Origin: Modestobacter versicolor
GTDB lineage: Bacteria; Actinomycetota; Actinomycetes; Mycobacteriales; Geodermatophilaceae
Assembly: GCF_014195485.1 (NCBI RefSeq)
Contig: NZ_JACIBU010000001.1
Location: forward strand, 4,030,001-4,094,000
Direction: 5' to 3'
DNA length: 64,000 bases
A model generated the notes under the pieces. The model had not been told where the DNA came from and ran no database searches. It was given only the letters and a program-made list of their open reading frames with translations. Every line of letters begins with the position of its first letter. Position 1 is the first letter of the stretch. This document shows positions 54,995 to 63,062 of the stretch, piece after piece. Position numbers and translations under genes: made by a program.

Positions 54995-55558
54995 ATGGCA
55001 GGCATGCGAATCGTCGGACGGGTCGTCCTCTCGACCGTCCCTCTCCTGTGCCTGGTCTCGTGCACGGCGGGGGAGGCCGACGCCCCGACCACCGGCCGTG
55101 AGGCCTCCGTGGCGAGCGGTGCAGCCGCGTCCGACGCCGCCTCCGCGGTCGAGACCGGCTTGCCCGGGGACGAGGCGCTGTCGCCGCCACCGCCAGACCG
55201 TGCAGCACCGGGCCTGCTGGCACAGCTGGACGGGCTGCCGGTGGGCGCGCTCAGCGGCACCGTGGACCTGGAGGTCTCCGGGCTGACCGCCTTCGCCGAA
55301 CCGGCGCAGGGCCGGTGCACGCAGACCGCTGACGGCCGGGGCTTCGAACTCGTGCTGTCCGACGGCTCGCAGCTCGCGGTGACCTTCGGCCCGGAAGGTG
55401 GGGCCTCCCGGCTCACCGCCCCGGGGATCGAGATCGAGCAGACGCTGCGGGACGTGGACCTGCAGGTGGGCGGTGGATTCCGGTTCACCGCCGATCTCCT
55501 CACCGGCGGGACGACCGAGCCGTCGGGCACCCTCTCGCTCACCGGGGTCTGCGCATGA
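54995..55558 (+). CDS. small lipoprotein, unknown function
   Basis: The 187-residue product has a signal ending in LLCLVSC, a lipobox with the cysteine at about residue 23, then an Ala/Ser/Pro-rich linker. A C-terminal domain of about 110 residues contains SGTVDLEVSGLTAFAEPAQGRCTQTADGRGFELVLSDGSQLAV and ends in LTGVCA, with one cysteine near each end. I do not recognise the domain. It should be anchored to the outer face of the membrane. Its stop overlaps the start of the beta-lactamase-like repeat protein gene (ATGA). An ATG at 55004 is an alternative start. Confidence 0.78.
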   Translation: MAGMRIVGRVVLSTVPLLCLVSCTAGEADAPTTGREASVASGAAASDAASAVETGLPGDEALSPPPPDRAAPGLLAQLDGLPVGALSGTVDLEVSGLTAFAEPAQGRCTQTADGRGFELVLSDGSQLAVTFGPEGGASRLTAPGIEIEQTLRDVDLQVGGGFRFTADLLTGGTTEPSGTLSLTGVCA

Positions 55559-57363
55559 GCGCGGCCGCCCGCCGCGCGGGCTGCGCACTTCTCGTCGTCC
55601 TCACCGCCCTGGTGCTGCTGGCGGGGGCGCCCGCCACGCCTGCCCGGGCGGACATGTCCGGGTCCGTGGCCGAGGCGAGCGCCTACGCTGACGATCGCGG
55701 CGTGCAGGTGGGCATCGCAGTGCTCGACCGGGACACCGGGCAGTGGACGGAGAACGGCGGCCTGGCGCACACGCCGATGAGGTCGGCGTCCGTCCCGAAG
55801 ATCTTCGTCGCCGAGAGCCTCATCGACCGCAGTCGGCGAGGGGAGATCAGCCTGACCCAGAACGACCGGGTGCTCATGGAGTCCATGGTCATCCGGTCCG
55901 ACGACGCGGCGATGTCCAACCTCTACAGCCGATTCGGCGGTCTCGGCATGGTCCGCGCCGTTGCGGCCAAGTACGGGCTGAGCGAGATCGGCGACCCGCC
56001 GTCGGCCGGCTACTGGGGCATGTTCCAGATCACCGCGCACGACATCGTGTCCTTCTACCGTGGCGTGCTCGAGGGGGGGCTCCAGCCCGCCGACCGCGAC
56101 TACCTCGTCTCGCTCATGCGGCGGGCCACACCGACCGGGACCGACGGGTTCGACCAGTACTTCGGCATCCCGCACGCGCTGCCCAACCAGGTGTGGGGCG
56201 TCAAGCAGGGGTGGATGTGCTGCCAGGAGAGCCAGCGGCGCCTGCACACGACCGGCATCCTGGGTGCCGACAACCGCTTCCTGGTGGCCGTGCTGTCCCA
56301 GGCGCCGCAGAGCCGCTCCTACGCCTACTCCGGGGAGACGGTGACCCGCGTCGTCCAGACGCTGTTCCCCGGCGGGGTCGTGCCGCCCAGCGAGGTCCCC
56401 AACAACCCCATCGGCAACCTCGACGTCGCGACCGAGGTGGCGGCGGGGGTGCTCCGGGTCAGCGGCTGGGCCGGGGACCCCGACACGCCGTCGTCCCCGA
56501 TCGAGGTGCACGCCTACCTGGACGGTGGGTTCGCCGGGAGCGCGCGGGCGGACCGGGACAGACCCGACGTCCCCGCCGCGGTACCCGGATACTCGTCGGC
56601 TCGGGGGTACGCCCTCGACATCGCCGTGGGCGACGGCGCCCACCGGCTCTGCGTCTACGCGATCAACGTGAGCAAGGGCACGATCAACCCGGAGCTGGGC
56701 TGCCGCTCGTTCAGCATCCAGCTGAGCCCGCTCGGCAATGTCGACCGGATCACGCTCCGGGGGCTCCGCACGGTGCAGGTGGAGGGCTGGACCCTGGATC
56801 GCGAGGCGCCCGGCACGGCCACGGACGTGCACCTCTACGTCGACGGACAGTGGACTGCTGCGGTGCGCGCCTCCGCCGACCGGCCTGACATCGCCGGCGC
56901 GTTCCCCGGCGCGGGGGCGGCTCACGGTCTGTCAGCGCAGCTGACCTTGTCGTCGCCGGGGCGGCACCGGGTCTGCGCCTACGCGATCAACGTACCGGGC
57001 ACCGGGGGTTCCAACCCGATGATCGGCTGCGCCACGGTCGACGCTCCGGCGACGATGCTCGGCAGCTACGACGAGGCAGTGGCACAGGGCGGGGGGATCC
57101 GGCTGCGCGGCTGGGTCATCGACCCGGTCCGCCCCACATCACCGGTTGCCGTGCACGTCTACAGCGACGGCGCCTGGGTGACCGCAGCAGCCGCGGGTGC
57201 GGTGCGGGACGACGTGCGGGGGGCCTTCCCCGAGGCCGGGGGAGCGCACGGGTTCGATGTCTCCGCGATCCTGCCGCCGGGGCCGCACCAGGTGTGCGTC
57301 TACGCGATCTACGCCGACGGTCGCGCGGCCAACCCGCAGCTGGGCTGCCGATCCGTCGGCTGA
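55555..57363 (+). CDS. secreted class-A beta-lactamase-like serine hydrolase with three surface repeats
   Basis: The 602-residue precursor has a signal peptide (ALLVVLTALVLLAGAPATPARA). The penicilloyl-serine-transferase-like domain contains S79-V-P-K82 (SxxK), SDD at 115-117 in place of SDN, and K217-Q-G in place of KTG. This layout resembles actinobacterial beta-lactamase-like proteins rather than known resistance enzymes, and a wall-directed peptidase or a non-hydrolytic role is possible. Three GWALDPD-type modules follow from about 56410. It is translationally coupled to the lipoprotein gene upstream and ends at a strong hairpin shared with convergent rmlA. Confidence 0.83.
   Translation: MSAAARRAGCALLVVLTALVLLAGAPATPARADMSGSVAEASAYADDRGVQVGIAVLDRDTGQWTENGGLAHTPMRSASVPKIFVAESLIDRSRRGEISLTQNDRVLMESMVIRSDDAAMSNLYSRFGGLGMVRAVAAKYGLSEIGDPPSAGYWGMFQITAHDIVSFYRGVLEGGLQPADRDYLVSLMRRATPTGTDGFDQYFGIPHALPNQVWGVKQGWMCCQESQRRLHTTGILGADNRFLVAVLSQAPQSRSYAYSGETVTRVVQTLFPGGVVPPSEVPNNPIGNLDVATEVAAGVLRVSGWAGDPDTPSSPIEVHAYLDGGFAGSARADRDRPDVPAAVPGYSSARGYALDIAVGDGAHRLCVYAINVSKGTINPELGCRSFSIQLSPLGNVDRITLRGLRTVQVEGWTLDREAPGTATDVHLYVDGQWTAAVRASADRPDIAGAFPGAGAAHGLSAQLTLSSPGRHRVCAYAINVPGTGGSNPMIGCATVDAPATMLGSYDEAVAQGGGIRLRGWVIDPVRPTSPVAVHVYSDGAWVTAAAAGAVRDDVRGAFPEAGGAHGFDVSAILPPGPHQVCVYAIYADGRAANPQLGCRSVG
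56410..57363 (+). repeat. array of three surface modules (beta-lactamase-like protein)
   Basis: Modules start near 56410, 56728 and 57055. The core motifs are altered (GWAGDPD, GWTLDRE, GWVIDPV), but H-Y-DG, HG and the paired cysteines are kept. Confidence 0.88.
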
Positions 57364-57368
57364 CGAGC

Positions 57369-57407
57369 ACGCGGCGGGGGAGAGGCAGCCGCCCCTCCCC
57401 GCCGCGT
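57369..57407. terminator. 11-bp stem terminator between convergent genes
   Basis: ACGCGGCGGGG (57369-57379) pairs with CCCCGCCGCGT (57397-57407). It lies between two convergent stops and overlaps the last base of the rmlA stop. Confidence 0.7.
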
Positions 57408-58270
57408 CAGTCAGCGAGCAGGCGCAGGAGGTAGTCGCCGTAGCCGCTCTTGACCAGCGGCTTCGCCAGTGCCTGCAGCTGCTCGTCGTCGATGAAGCCG
57501 CGACGCCAGGCGATCTCCTCGATGCAGCCGATCTTCCAGCCCTGCCGCTCCTCGACCACCTGGACGAACTCGGCCGCCTGCATCATCGACACGTGGGTGC
57601 CGGTGTCCAGCCACGCGGTGCCGCGCTCGAGCACCGTGACCGTCAGCTCACCGCGGCGCAGGTACTCGTCGTTGATCGCGGTGATCTCCAGCTCGCCCCG
57701 CTCGCTCGGTGTGATCGTGGAGGCGATCTCGACAACGCGGTTGTCGTAGAAGTAGAGCCCGGGCACCGCGTAGCTGCTCTTGGGGACGGCGGGCTTCTCC
57801 TCGATGGAGATGACCCGGCCGGCGTCGTCGAACTCGACGACGCCGTAGTCGCGCGGGTTGGCCACGTGGTAGGCGAAGACGTGCCCACCGGCCGGGTCGG
57901 TGTTGGCGCGCAGGTTCTTGCCCAGCCCCGTGCCGTAGAAGATGTTGTCACCGAGCACCAGGGCCACCGGCTGGTCGCCGATGAACTCCGCGCCGATGAT
58001 GAAGGCCTGCGCCAGTCCCTCCGGCTTCGGCTGGACGGCGTAGCTGAGTTCGATGCCGATGTCGGAGCCATTGCCCAGCAGCCGCTGGAACTGCGCCTGG
58101 TCGTCCGGCGTCGTGATGATCAGGACCTCGCGGATCCCGGCGTTCATCAGCAGGGACAACGGGTAGTAGATCATCGGCTTGTCGTAGATCGGCATCAGCT
58201 GCTTGCTGATGGCCTTGGTGATCGGGTAGAGCCGGGTGCCGCTTCCGCCCGCCAAGATGATGCCTCGCAT
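57407..58270 (-). CDS. rmlA: glucose-1-phosphate thymidylyltransferase
   Basis: The 287-residue product has [39 protein letters not shown], then [14 protein letters not shown], and [16 protein letters not shown], the complete RmlA pattern. It makes dTDP-glucose, the first step to dTDP-rhamnose. It starts at ATG 58270 with TAGGCT 6 nt upstream and is probably leaderless. It is separated from rmlBD by 20 kb. Confidence 0.96.
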   Translation of the reverse strand: MRGIILAGGSGTRLYPITKAISKQLMPIYDKPMIYYPLSLLMNAGIREVLIITTPDDQAQFQRLLGNGSDIGIELSYAVQPKPEGLAQAFIIGAEFIGDQPVALVLGDNIFYGTGLGKNLRANTDPAGGHVFAYHVANPRDYGVVEFDDAGRVISIEEKPAVPKSSYAVPGLYFYDNRVVEIASTITPSERGELEITAINDEYLRRGELTVTVLERGTAWLDTGTHVSMMQAAEFVQVVEERQGWKIGCIEEIAWRRGFIDDEQLQALAKPLVKSGYGDYLLRLLAD

Positions 58271-58276
58271 CGGCCC

Positions 58277-58282
58277 AGCCTA
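58277..58282 (-). promoter_or_regulatory. -10 hexamer for leaderless rmlA
   Basis: On the minus strand TAGGCT lies 6 nt before the ATG at 58270. Confidence 0.6.
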
Positions 58283-58309
58283 TCGGCGCCGGTCGCTCGG
58301 CTCCTCTCG

Positions 58310-58315
58310 TAGTCT
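58310..58315 (+). promoter_or_regulatory. -10 hexamer for the GT4-GT2-manC operon
   Basis: TAGTCT would start transcription near 58322 and leave a leader of about 50 nt containing GGAG before the CTG start at 58371. Confidence 0.45.
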
Positions 58316-58370
58316 GTGCGTCGACCCGCGCGCACCGATCCACCCGCCCCGACCGCCCCCGGAGCCCCTC

Positions 58371-59489
58371 CTGTCGAACAGCCCCCGCGTGGTGGTCGAT
58401 GCCACCGCCGTCCCCGCCGACCGAGGCGGGGTCGGCCGCTACGTCGACGAGCTCCTCCCGGCGCTGCAGGCCGAGGGCGCGGACCTCGCCGTGGTCTGCC
58501 AGGCCCACGACGTCGAGCACTACCGCCGGCTGCTGCCCGGGGTCGAGCTGCTGGCCGCCCCGGCGGCGATCGCCCGGCGGCCGGCGCGGCTGGCCTGGGA
58601 GCAGGTCGGGCTGCCCCTGCTCGCCCGGCGGGCCCGCGCCGACGTGCTGCACTGCCCGCACTACACGATGCCGCTGGCCGGGGGGCTGCCGGTGGTGACC
58701 ACGCTGCACGACGCCACCTTCTTCACCCACCCCGACGTGCACCTGGCGGTGAAGCGGCGGTTCTTCCAGACCTGGACCCGCATCTCGCTGGCCCGCGCGG
58801 CCCGCTGCGTGACGCCGTCGGCCGCCACCCGCGACGAGCTGGTCCGGGTGGCCGGCGCCGACCCGGCGCGCATCGACGTCGCCCACCTCGGGGTGGACGC
58901 CGCCCGGTTCCACGTCCCCTCGGCCGAGGAGCGCGCCGCGGTGCGCGCGCACCTGGGCGTGACCGGCCCCTACCTCGCCTTCCTCGGCACGCTCGAGCCG
59001 CGCAAGAACGTGCCCGCGCTGGTGCGCGGCTGGAGCGCGCTCACCGACCCGCCGGCCCTGGTGCTCGCCGGCGGCCGCGGCTGGGACACCGAGGTCGACG
59101 TCGCCGCGGCCGACGTCCCGGCGGGGCACCGGCTGCTGCGGCCCGGGTACCTGCCGCTGGAGATGCTCGCCGGCTTCCTGGGCGAGGCCGAGCTGGTGGT
59201 CTACCCCAGCCTGGGCGAGGGCTTCGGCCTGCCGGTGCTCGAGGCGATGGCCTCCGGCGCGCCGGTGCTCACCACCCCGCGGCTGTCGCTGCCGGAGGTC
59301 GGTGGCGACGCGGTGGCCTACGCCGAGCCCGACGCCCCGGCCCTCACCGCGGCGCTCCGGGAGCTGCTGGCCGACCCGGCCCGCCGCGCCGAGCTGGCCG
59401 CCGCCGGGCAGGTCCGGGCCGCGGGCTTCGACTGGCGGGCCTGCGCCCGCGCGCACCGGGCGAGCTACGCCGCGGCGGCCGCCGCGTGA
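58371..59489 (+). CDS. GT4-type glycosyltransferase
   Basis: The product of about 372 residues has RVVVDATAVPADRGGVGRYVDELLPALQ, TTLHDATFFTHPDVHLAVKRRFF, FLGTLEPRKNVPALV and GEGFGLPVLEAMASGAPVLTT, giving a clear GT4 assignment. The start is unusual. CTG at 58371 has GGAG 6 nt before it (58361-58364); the first in-frame GTG is 58389 and has no ribosome binding site. I use CTG but the GTG is possible. The stop overlaps the next gene (GTGA). It resembles mannosyltransferases of mycobacterial-type clusters. Confidence 0.85.
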   Translation: MSNSPRVVVDATAVPADRGGVGRYVDELLPALQAEGADLAVVCQAHDVEHYRRLLPGVELLAAPAAIARRPARLAWEQVGLPLLARRARADVLHCPHYTMPLAGGLPVVTTLHDATFFTHPDVHLAVKRRFFQTWTRISLARAARCVTPSAATRDELVRVAGADPARIDVAHLGVDAARFHVPSAEERAAVRAHLGVTGPYLAFLGTLEPRKNVPALVRGWSALTDPPALVLAGGRGWDTEVDVAAADVPAGHRLLRPGYLPLEMLAGFLGEAELVVYPSLGEGFGLPVLEAMASGAPVLTTPRLSLPEVGGDAVAYAEPDAPALTAALRELLADPARRAELAAAGQVRAAGFDWRACARAHRASYAAAAAA

Positions 59490-60400
59490 CCGCCCCGCTG
59501 CGGGTCGTCGCCGTCACCTACTCCCCGGGGGAGGCGATGGAGGGCTTCCTCTCCAGCCTGCGCCGGGCGACCACCCGCCCGCTGGACGTCGTGCTGGCCG
59601 ACAACGGCTCGACCGACGGCTGGCCCGAGCGCGTCGCCGCCGCCGACGACGACGTCCGGCTGCTCCGGGTCGGCGGCAACGTCGGCTACGGGCCGGCCGC
59701 CAACGCCGGGCTGGCCGACCGCCGCACCGGCTGGGCGGTCGTGGCCAACCCCGACGTCCGGTTCGAGGACGGCGCGGTCGACGAGCTGCTGGCCGCGGCC
59801 GCGCGCTGGCCGCGGGCGGCGACCCTGGGGCCGGCGATCCGCACGCCGGAGGGCGCGCTGTACCCCTCGGCCCGCGACCTGCCCGACCTGTCGACCGGGA
59901 TCGGCCACGCGCTGCTCGGCTGGGTGTGGCCGGCCAACCCGTGGACGGCGCGGTACCGGCGCGAGCGCGAGGCACCCCGGGAGCGCCCGGCCGGCTGGCT
60001 GTCCGGCTCCTGCCTGCTGGTCGACCTCGAGGCCTTCCACTCCGTCGGCGGCTTCGACCCCGGCTACTTCATGTACTTCGAGGACGTCGACCTGGCCGAG
60101 CGGCTGGGCCGGCGCGGCTACCTGCACGTCTACGTGCCCACCGCGGTCGTGGTGCACGAGGGCGGGCACGCCACCCGGCGCGAGCCGCACCGGATGCAGC
60201 GGGTGCACCACACCAGCGCGCTGCGCTACCTCTCCGCGCAGTACCCGCGCCGCCGGCACGCGCCGCTGCGCTGGGCGCTCCGCGCGGGCCTGGGCGGCCG
60301 GATGCTGGTGTCCTACGTCAGCGGGCGGGTGGGCGCCGGCGCCGAGCCGCAGCAGACGGTCGAGGCGCTGCCGTCCCGCCGCCGGTGGCGGCGCCGGTGA
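59486..60400 (+). CDS. wbbL: WbbL-like rhamnosyltransferase (GT2)
   Basis: The 304-residue product has LRVVAVTYSPGEAMEGFLSSLRRAT, LADNGSTDGWPE, GGNVGYGPAANAGL, ANPDVRFEDGAVDELL, and YFMYFEDVDLAERLGRRGYLHVYVPTAVVVHEGGHATRR. This is the WbbL pattern: transfer of rhamnose from dTDP-Rha to GlcNAc-PP-polyprenol, the linker of wall polysaccharide. In mycobacteria wbbL also precedes the GDP-mannose pyrophosphorylase gene, as here. The GTG start overlaps the previous stop. Confidence 0.85.
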   Translation: MTAPLRVVAVTYSPGEAMEGFLSSLRRATTRPLDVVLADNGSTDGWPERVAAADDDVRLLRVGGNVGYGPAANAGLADRRTGWAVVANPDVRFEDGAVDELLAAAARWPRAATLGPAIRTPEGALYPSARDLPDLSTGIGHALLGWVWPANPWTARYRREREAPRERPAGWLSGSCLLVDLEAFHSVGGFDPGYFMYFEDVDLAERLGRRGYLHVYVPTAVVVHEGGHATRREPHRMQRVHHTSALRYLSAQYPRRRHAPLRWALRAGLGGRMLVSYVSGRVGAGAEPQQTVEALPSRRRWRRR

Positions 60401-60455
60401 CGGTCCCGACGTCGAACCCCACGCCGACCCCGAGGTGCCCGAGGAGGGACCAGTA

Positions 60456-61559
60456 GTGCAGCACGCGGTGATCATGGCCGGCGGGTCCGGGACGCGGTTG
60501 TGGCCGCTGTCCCGGGCGGCGCGGCCCAAGCAGCTCCTCGACGTCGTCGCCGACCCCGGCGGCGGTGGCGCGCACAGCCTGCTCGCCGAGGCGTTCACCC
60601 GGCTGCAGGCGGTGCTGCCGGCCGACCGGATCTGGGTCTGCACGGCCGCGCGGTACGCCGACGCGGTGCGCGCGGCGCTGCCCGAGCTGCGCCCCGACCG
60701 GCTGGTGCTCGAGCCCGTCGCCCGGGACACCGCGAACGCGGTCGGCCTGGCCGCCGCGCTGGTCGCCGACGTCGACCCCGACGCCGAGCTCGCGGTGGTC
60801 AGCGCCGACCACGTCATCCGGCCGGTCGAGCGGTTCGCGAGCGCGCTGCGCACCGCCTACGACGTGCTCGCCGTCCGGCCGCGGGCGCTGGTCACCCTCG
60901 GCGTCACCCCCACCTCGCCGGCCACCGGCTTCGGCTACGTGCAGAAGGGCGCCGCCACCGAGGTGCCCGGCGCCAGCGAGGCGGCGTCGTTCCGGGAGAA
61001 GCCGGACCGGGCCACCGCCGAGGGGTACCTGGCCAGCGGCGAGTACGTGTGGAACTCCGGGATGTTCGTCTGGCGGGCCCGCACCGTGCTCGACGCGCTC
61101 GCCGAGCACCTGCCGGAGTCCGCGCGCGGGCTGGACCGGGTGGTGGCCGCCCCGGCCGGACCCCAGCGCGACGCCGTCCTGGCCGAGGTGTTCCCCACGC
61201 TGCCGAAGATCAGCGTCGACTACGCGGTGCTCGAGCCGGCCGCGACCGAGCCCGGCCGGGTCGTCGTCGTCGACCTGGACGTCGACTGGTTGGACGTCGG
61301 CTCGTGGCCGGCGCTGGCGGGCACGCTGACCACCGACGACGCCGGCAACGCCGTGCGCGGCCTCACCGTGCTGCTGGACAGCTCGGGCAACGTGGTGCTC
61401 AGCGACGACCCCGACCACCTGGTGGCCCTCGTCGGGCTGCGCGACAGCGTCGTCGTACACACCGCCGACGTCACCATGGTCTGCCCCGTGGGTGCCGCCG
61501 AGCGGGTGAAGCAGCTGCTCGCGGCAACCCAGCAGGGGCACGGTGCGCGGTTCTCCTGA
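60456..61559 (+). CDS. manC: mannose-1-phosphate guanylyltransferase
   Basis: The 367-residue product contains [55 protein letters not shown] and EYVWNSGMFVWRA, diagnostic of GDP-mannose pyrophosphorylases. It lacks the isomerase domain of bifunctional enzymes. It supplies GDP-mannose to the mannosyltransferases of the locus. GTG 60456 is chosen because GAGGAGG (60441-60447) lies 8 nt before it. Confidence 0.94.
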   Translation: MQHAVIMAGGSGTRLWPLSRAARPKQLLDVVADPGGGGAHSLLAEAFTRLQAVLPADRIWVCTAARYADAVRAALPELRPDRLVLEPVARDTANAVGLAAALVADVDPDAELAVVSADHVIRPVERFASALRTAYDVLAVRPRALVTLGVTPTSPATGFGYVQKGAATEVPGASEAASFREKPDRATAEGYLASGEYVWNSGMFVWRARTVLDALAEHLPESARGLDRVVAAPAGPQRDAVLAEVFPTLPKISVDYAVLEPAATEPGRVVVVDLDVDWLDVGSWPALAGTLTTDDAGNAVRGLTVLLDSSGNVVLSDDPDHLVALVGLRDSVVVHTADVTMVCPVGAAERVKQLLAATQQGHGARFS

Positions 61560-61643
61560 GCTTAGTGCGGCAGGTGTGACGAGTGGGGCCGGACACGCTC
61601 CCGGCTCCCGGCGGCACGGCGACGACCGGGAGAGCCTGGGCGG

Positions 61644-63053
61644 GTGGCGCTTTCCCTGGTCGACCGGAAGGGCGCCGCTCCGCTCGCAACCCCCGGCTCC
61701 GGCCCGGACCGCCTCGTCGCCCTCGACGGTCTGCGGGGGATCGCGGCGCTGGTCGTCGTCGTGCACCATGCGCTGCTCACCTGGCAGGTGCTCGCGGCGC
61801 AGTACTTCGTCGACAACCGCGGGTCCGGGAGCTGGTGGCTGACCTTCACCCCGCTGCACCTGATCTGGGCCGGGACCGAGGCAGTCATGGTCTTCTTCGT
61901 GCTCAGCGGACTGGTCCTCGCCCTCCCCTTCCTCGAGCGGGCGCCCCACCCGGGAGGGTGGCGGGGCTACTACGGACAGCGCCTGGTGCGGCTGTACGTC
62001 CCGGTCGTCGCCTCCGTCTTGCTCGCCGCCGCGTTCGTCCGGACCTTCCCGCGCGAGCACGGGGCGACGACGAGCTGGTGGTTCGACGCCCACGCGGTGC
62101 CCGCCGACGCAGCCACCCTCGCCCGCGACGCCGTGCTGGTCAGCGGCGTCAGCTGGGTCAACCCGTCGTTGTGGTCGCTCCAGTACGAGGTGCTCTTCTC
62201 CGTCCTGCTGCCGCTTCACGTGCTCGCCGCCCGCCGGCTCGGGGAGCGCGCCGGCTGGCTGGTGCCGCCCTTGCTCGTGCTCGCCGGGGCGGGGGTCCTG
62301 GTCGGCGAGCCGGTCCTCGCCTGGCTGCCGGTCTTCGGCCTCGGCGTCGTCATGGCGGTGCTGCGCCGGAGGCTGCAGCGGCTCGGCTCAGGCATCTCCT
62401 CCGGCCCGGCGGCCCGCGCCGTCTGGCTCGCCCTCACCGCCGCCGCGGTCGTCCTGCTGCTGGCGGAGTGGTGGAGCCGGGGCCTGCACCAGGTCGCACC
62501 CCTGCCCCTAGCTGTCGCCCGCACGTGCGGCGTGGCCGGCGCCGTCCTCGTCGTCTTCCTGGCGATGGCGTGCCCGGCAGCAGGTGCGCTCCTCACCCTG
62601 CGCCCGGTCCGCTGGCTGGGTGCGGTCTCCTTCTCCCTCTACCTGGTGCACGAGCCGGTCCTGGTGTCGGTCTCATCGCTGGTCGGTGGCTCCCGTCGGG
62701 GCGTCGCGGTGACGCTCGTCGTCGGGATCGGGCTCGCCCTGGTGCTCGCGACGGTCTTCCACCGGCTGGTCGAGGTGCCCAGCCAGCGCTTGGCGCGTGC
62801 CGTCGCGGTCCGCCTGCGGGGGAGCGTGGCGCCTGCGGCTGACGCGCCGCCCCTCAAGCCCTTCCTCCCGCCCGTGCCCCGCCACGCTCAGGGCAGGCTG
62901 CCGGTGCGCGCCGGCTCAGTCCTCCCGCGTGGGCCCGCGGTGCTGCCGCTGCCGACCATGCCGATCCGGGTCCAGCGACCGGCTCCGCCGCGAACTCGTC
63001 CGCCGGTGCCTGCCGGCTCGGGTGGGCCTCGGGCCCACCCGGTCCCTGGTTAA
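61644..63053 (+). CDS. acyltransferase 3 family membrane protein
   Basis: The 469-residue product has about ten membrane helices and the acyltransferase_3 hallmarks LDGLRGIAALVVVVHH, FFVLSGLVLALPFL, GYYGQRLVRLYVP, and LGAVSFSLYLVHEPVLV. Such enzymes O-acylate exported glycans or lipids. The last 80 residues are a Pro/Arg-rich cytoplasmic or extracytoplasmic tail. The start is GTG 61644. It is 84 nt downstream of manC, so it may modify the polysaccharide made by this locus. Confidence 0.88.
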   Translation: MALSLVDRKGAAPLATPGSGPDRLVALDGLRGIAALVVVVHHALLTWQVLAAQYFVDNRGSGSWWLTFTPLHLIWAGTEAVMVFFVLSGLVLALPFLERAPHPGGWRGYYGQRLVRLYVPVVASVLLAAAFVRTFPREHGATTSWWFDAHAVPADAATLARDAVLVSGVSWVNPSLWSLQYEVLFSVLLPLHVLAARRLGERAGWLVPPLLVLAGAGVLVGEPVLAWLPVFGLGVVMAVLRRRLQRLGSGISSGPAARAVWLALTAAAVVLLLAEWWSRGLHQVAPLPLAVARTCGVAGAVLVVFLAMACPAAGALLTLRPVRWLGAVSFSLYLVHEPVLVSVSSLVGGSRRGVAVTLVVGIGLALVLATVFHRLVEVPSQRLARAVAVRLRGSVAPAADAPPLKPFLPPVPRHAQGRLPVRAGSVLPRGPAVLPLPTMPIRVQRPAPPRTRPPVPAGSGGPRAHPVPG

Positions 63054-63056
63054 CCT
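63051..63056 (+). promoter_or_regulatory. -10 hexamer for leaderless SDR gene
   Basis: TAACCT lies 6 nt before the ATG at 63063. It overlaps the stop codon of the preceding acyltransferase gene. Confidence 0.6.
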
Positions 63057-63062
63057 CGCGGC

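Noticed and set aside
55555-57363. Antibiotic-resistance beta-lactamase
   Set aside because: SDD and KQG replace the canonical SDN and KTG, and the protein carries wall-type repeats and a coupled lipoprotein, so a resistance call is not supported by the sequence.
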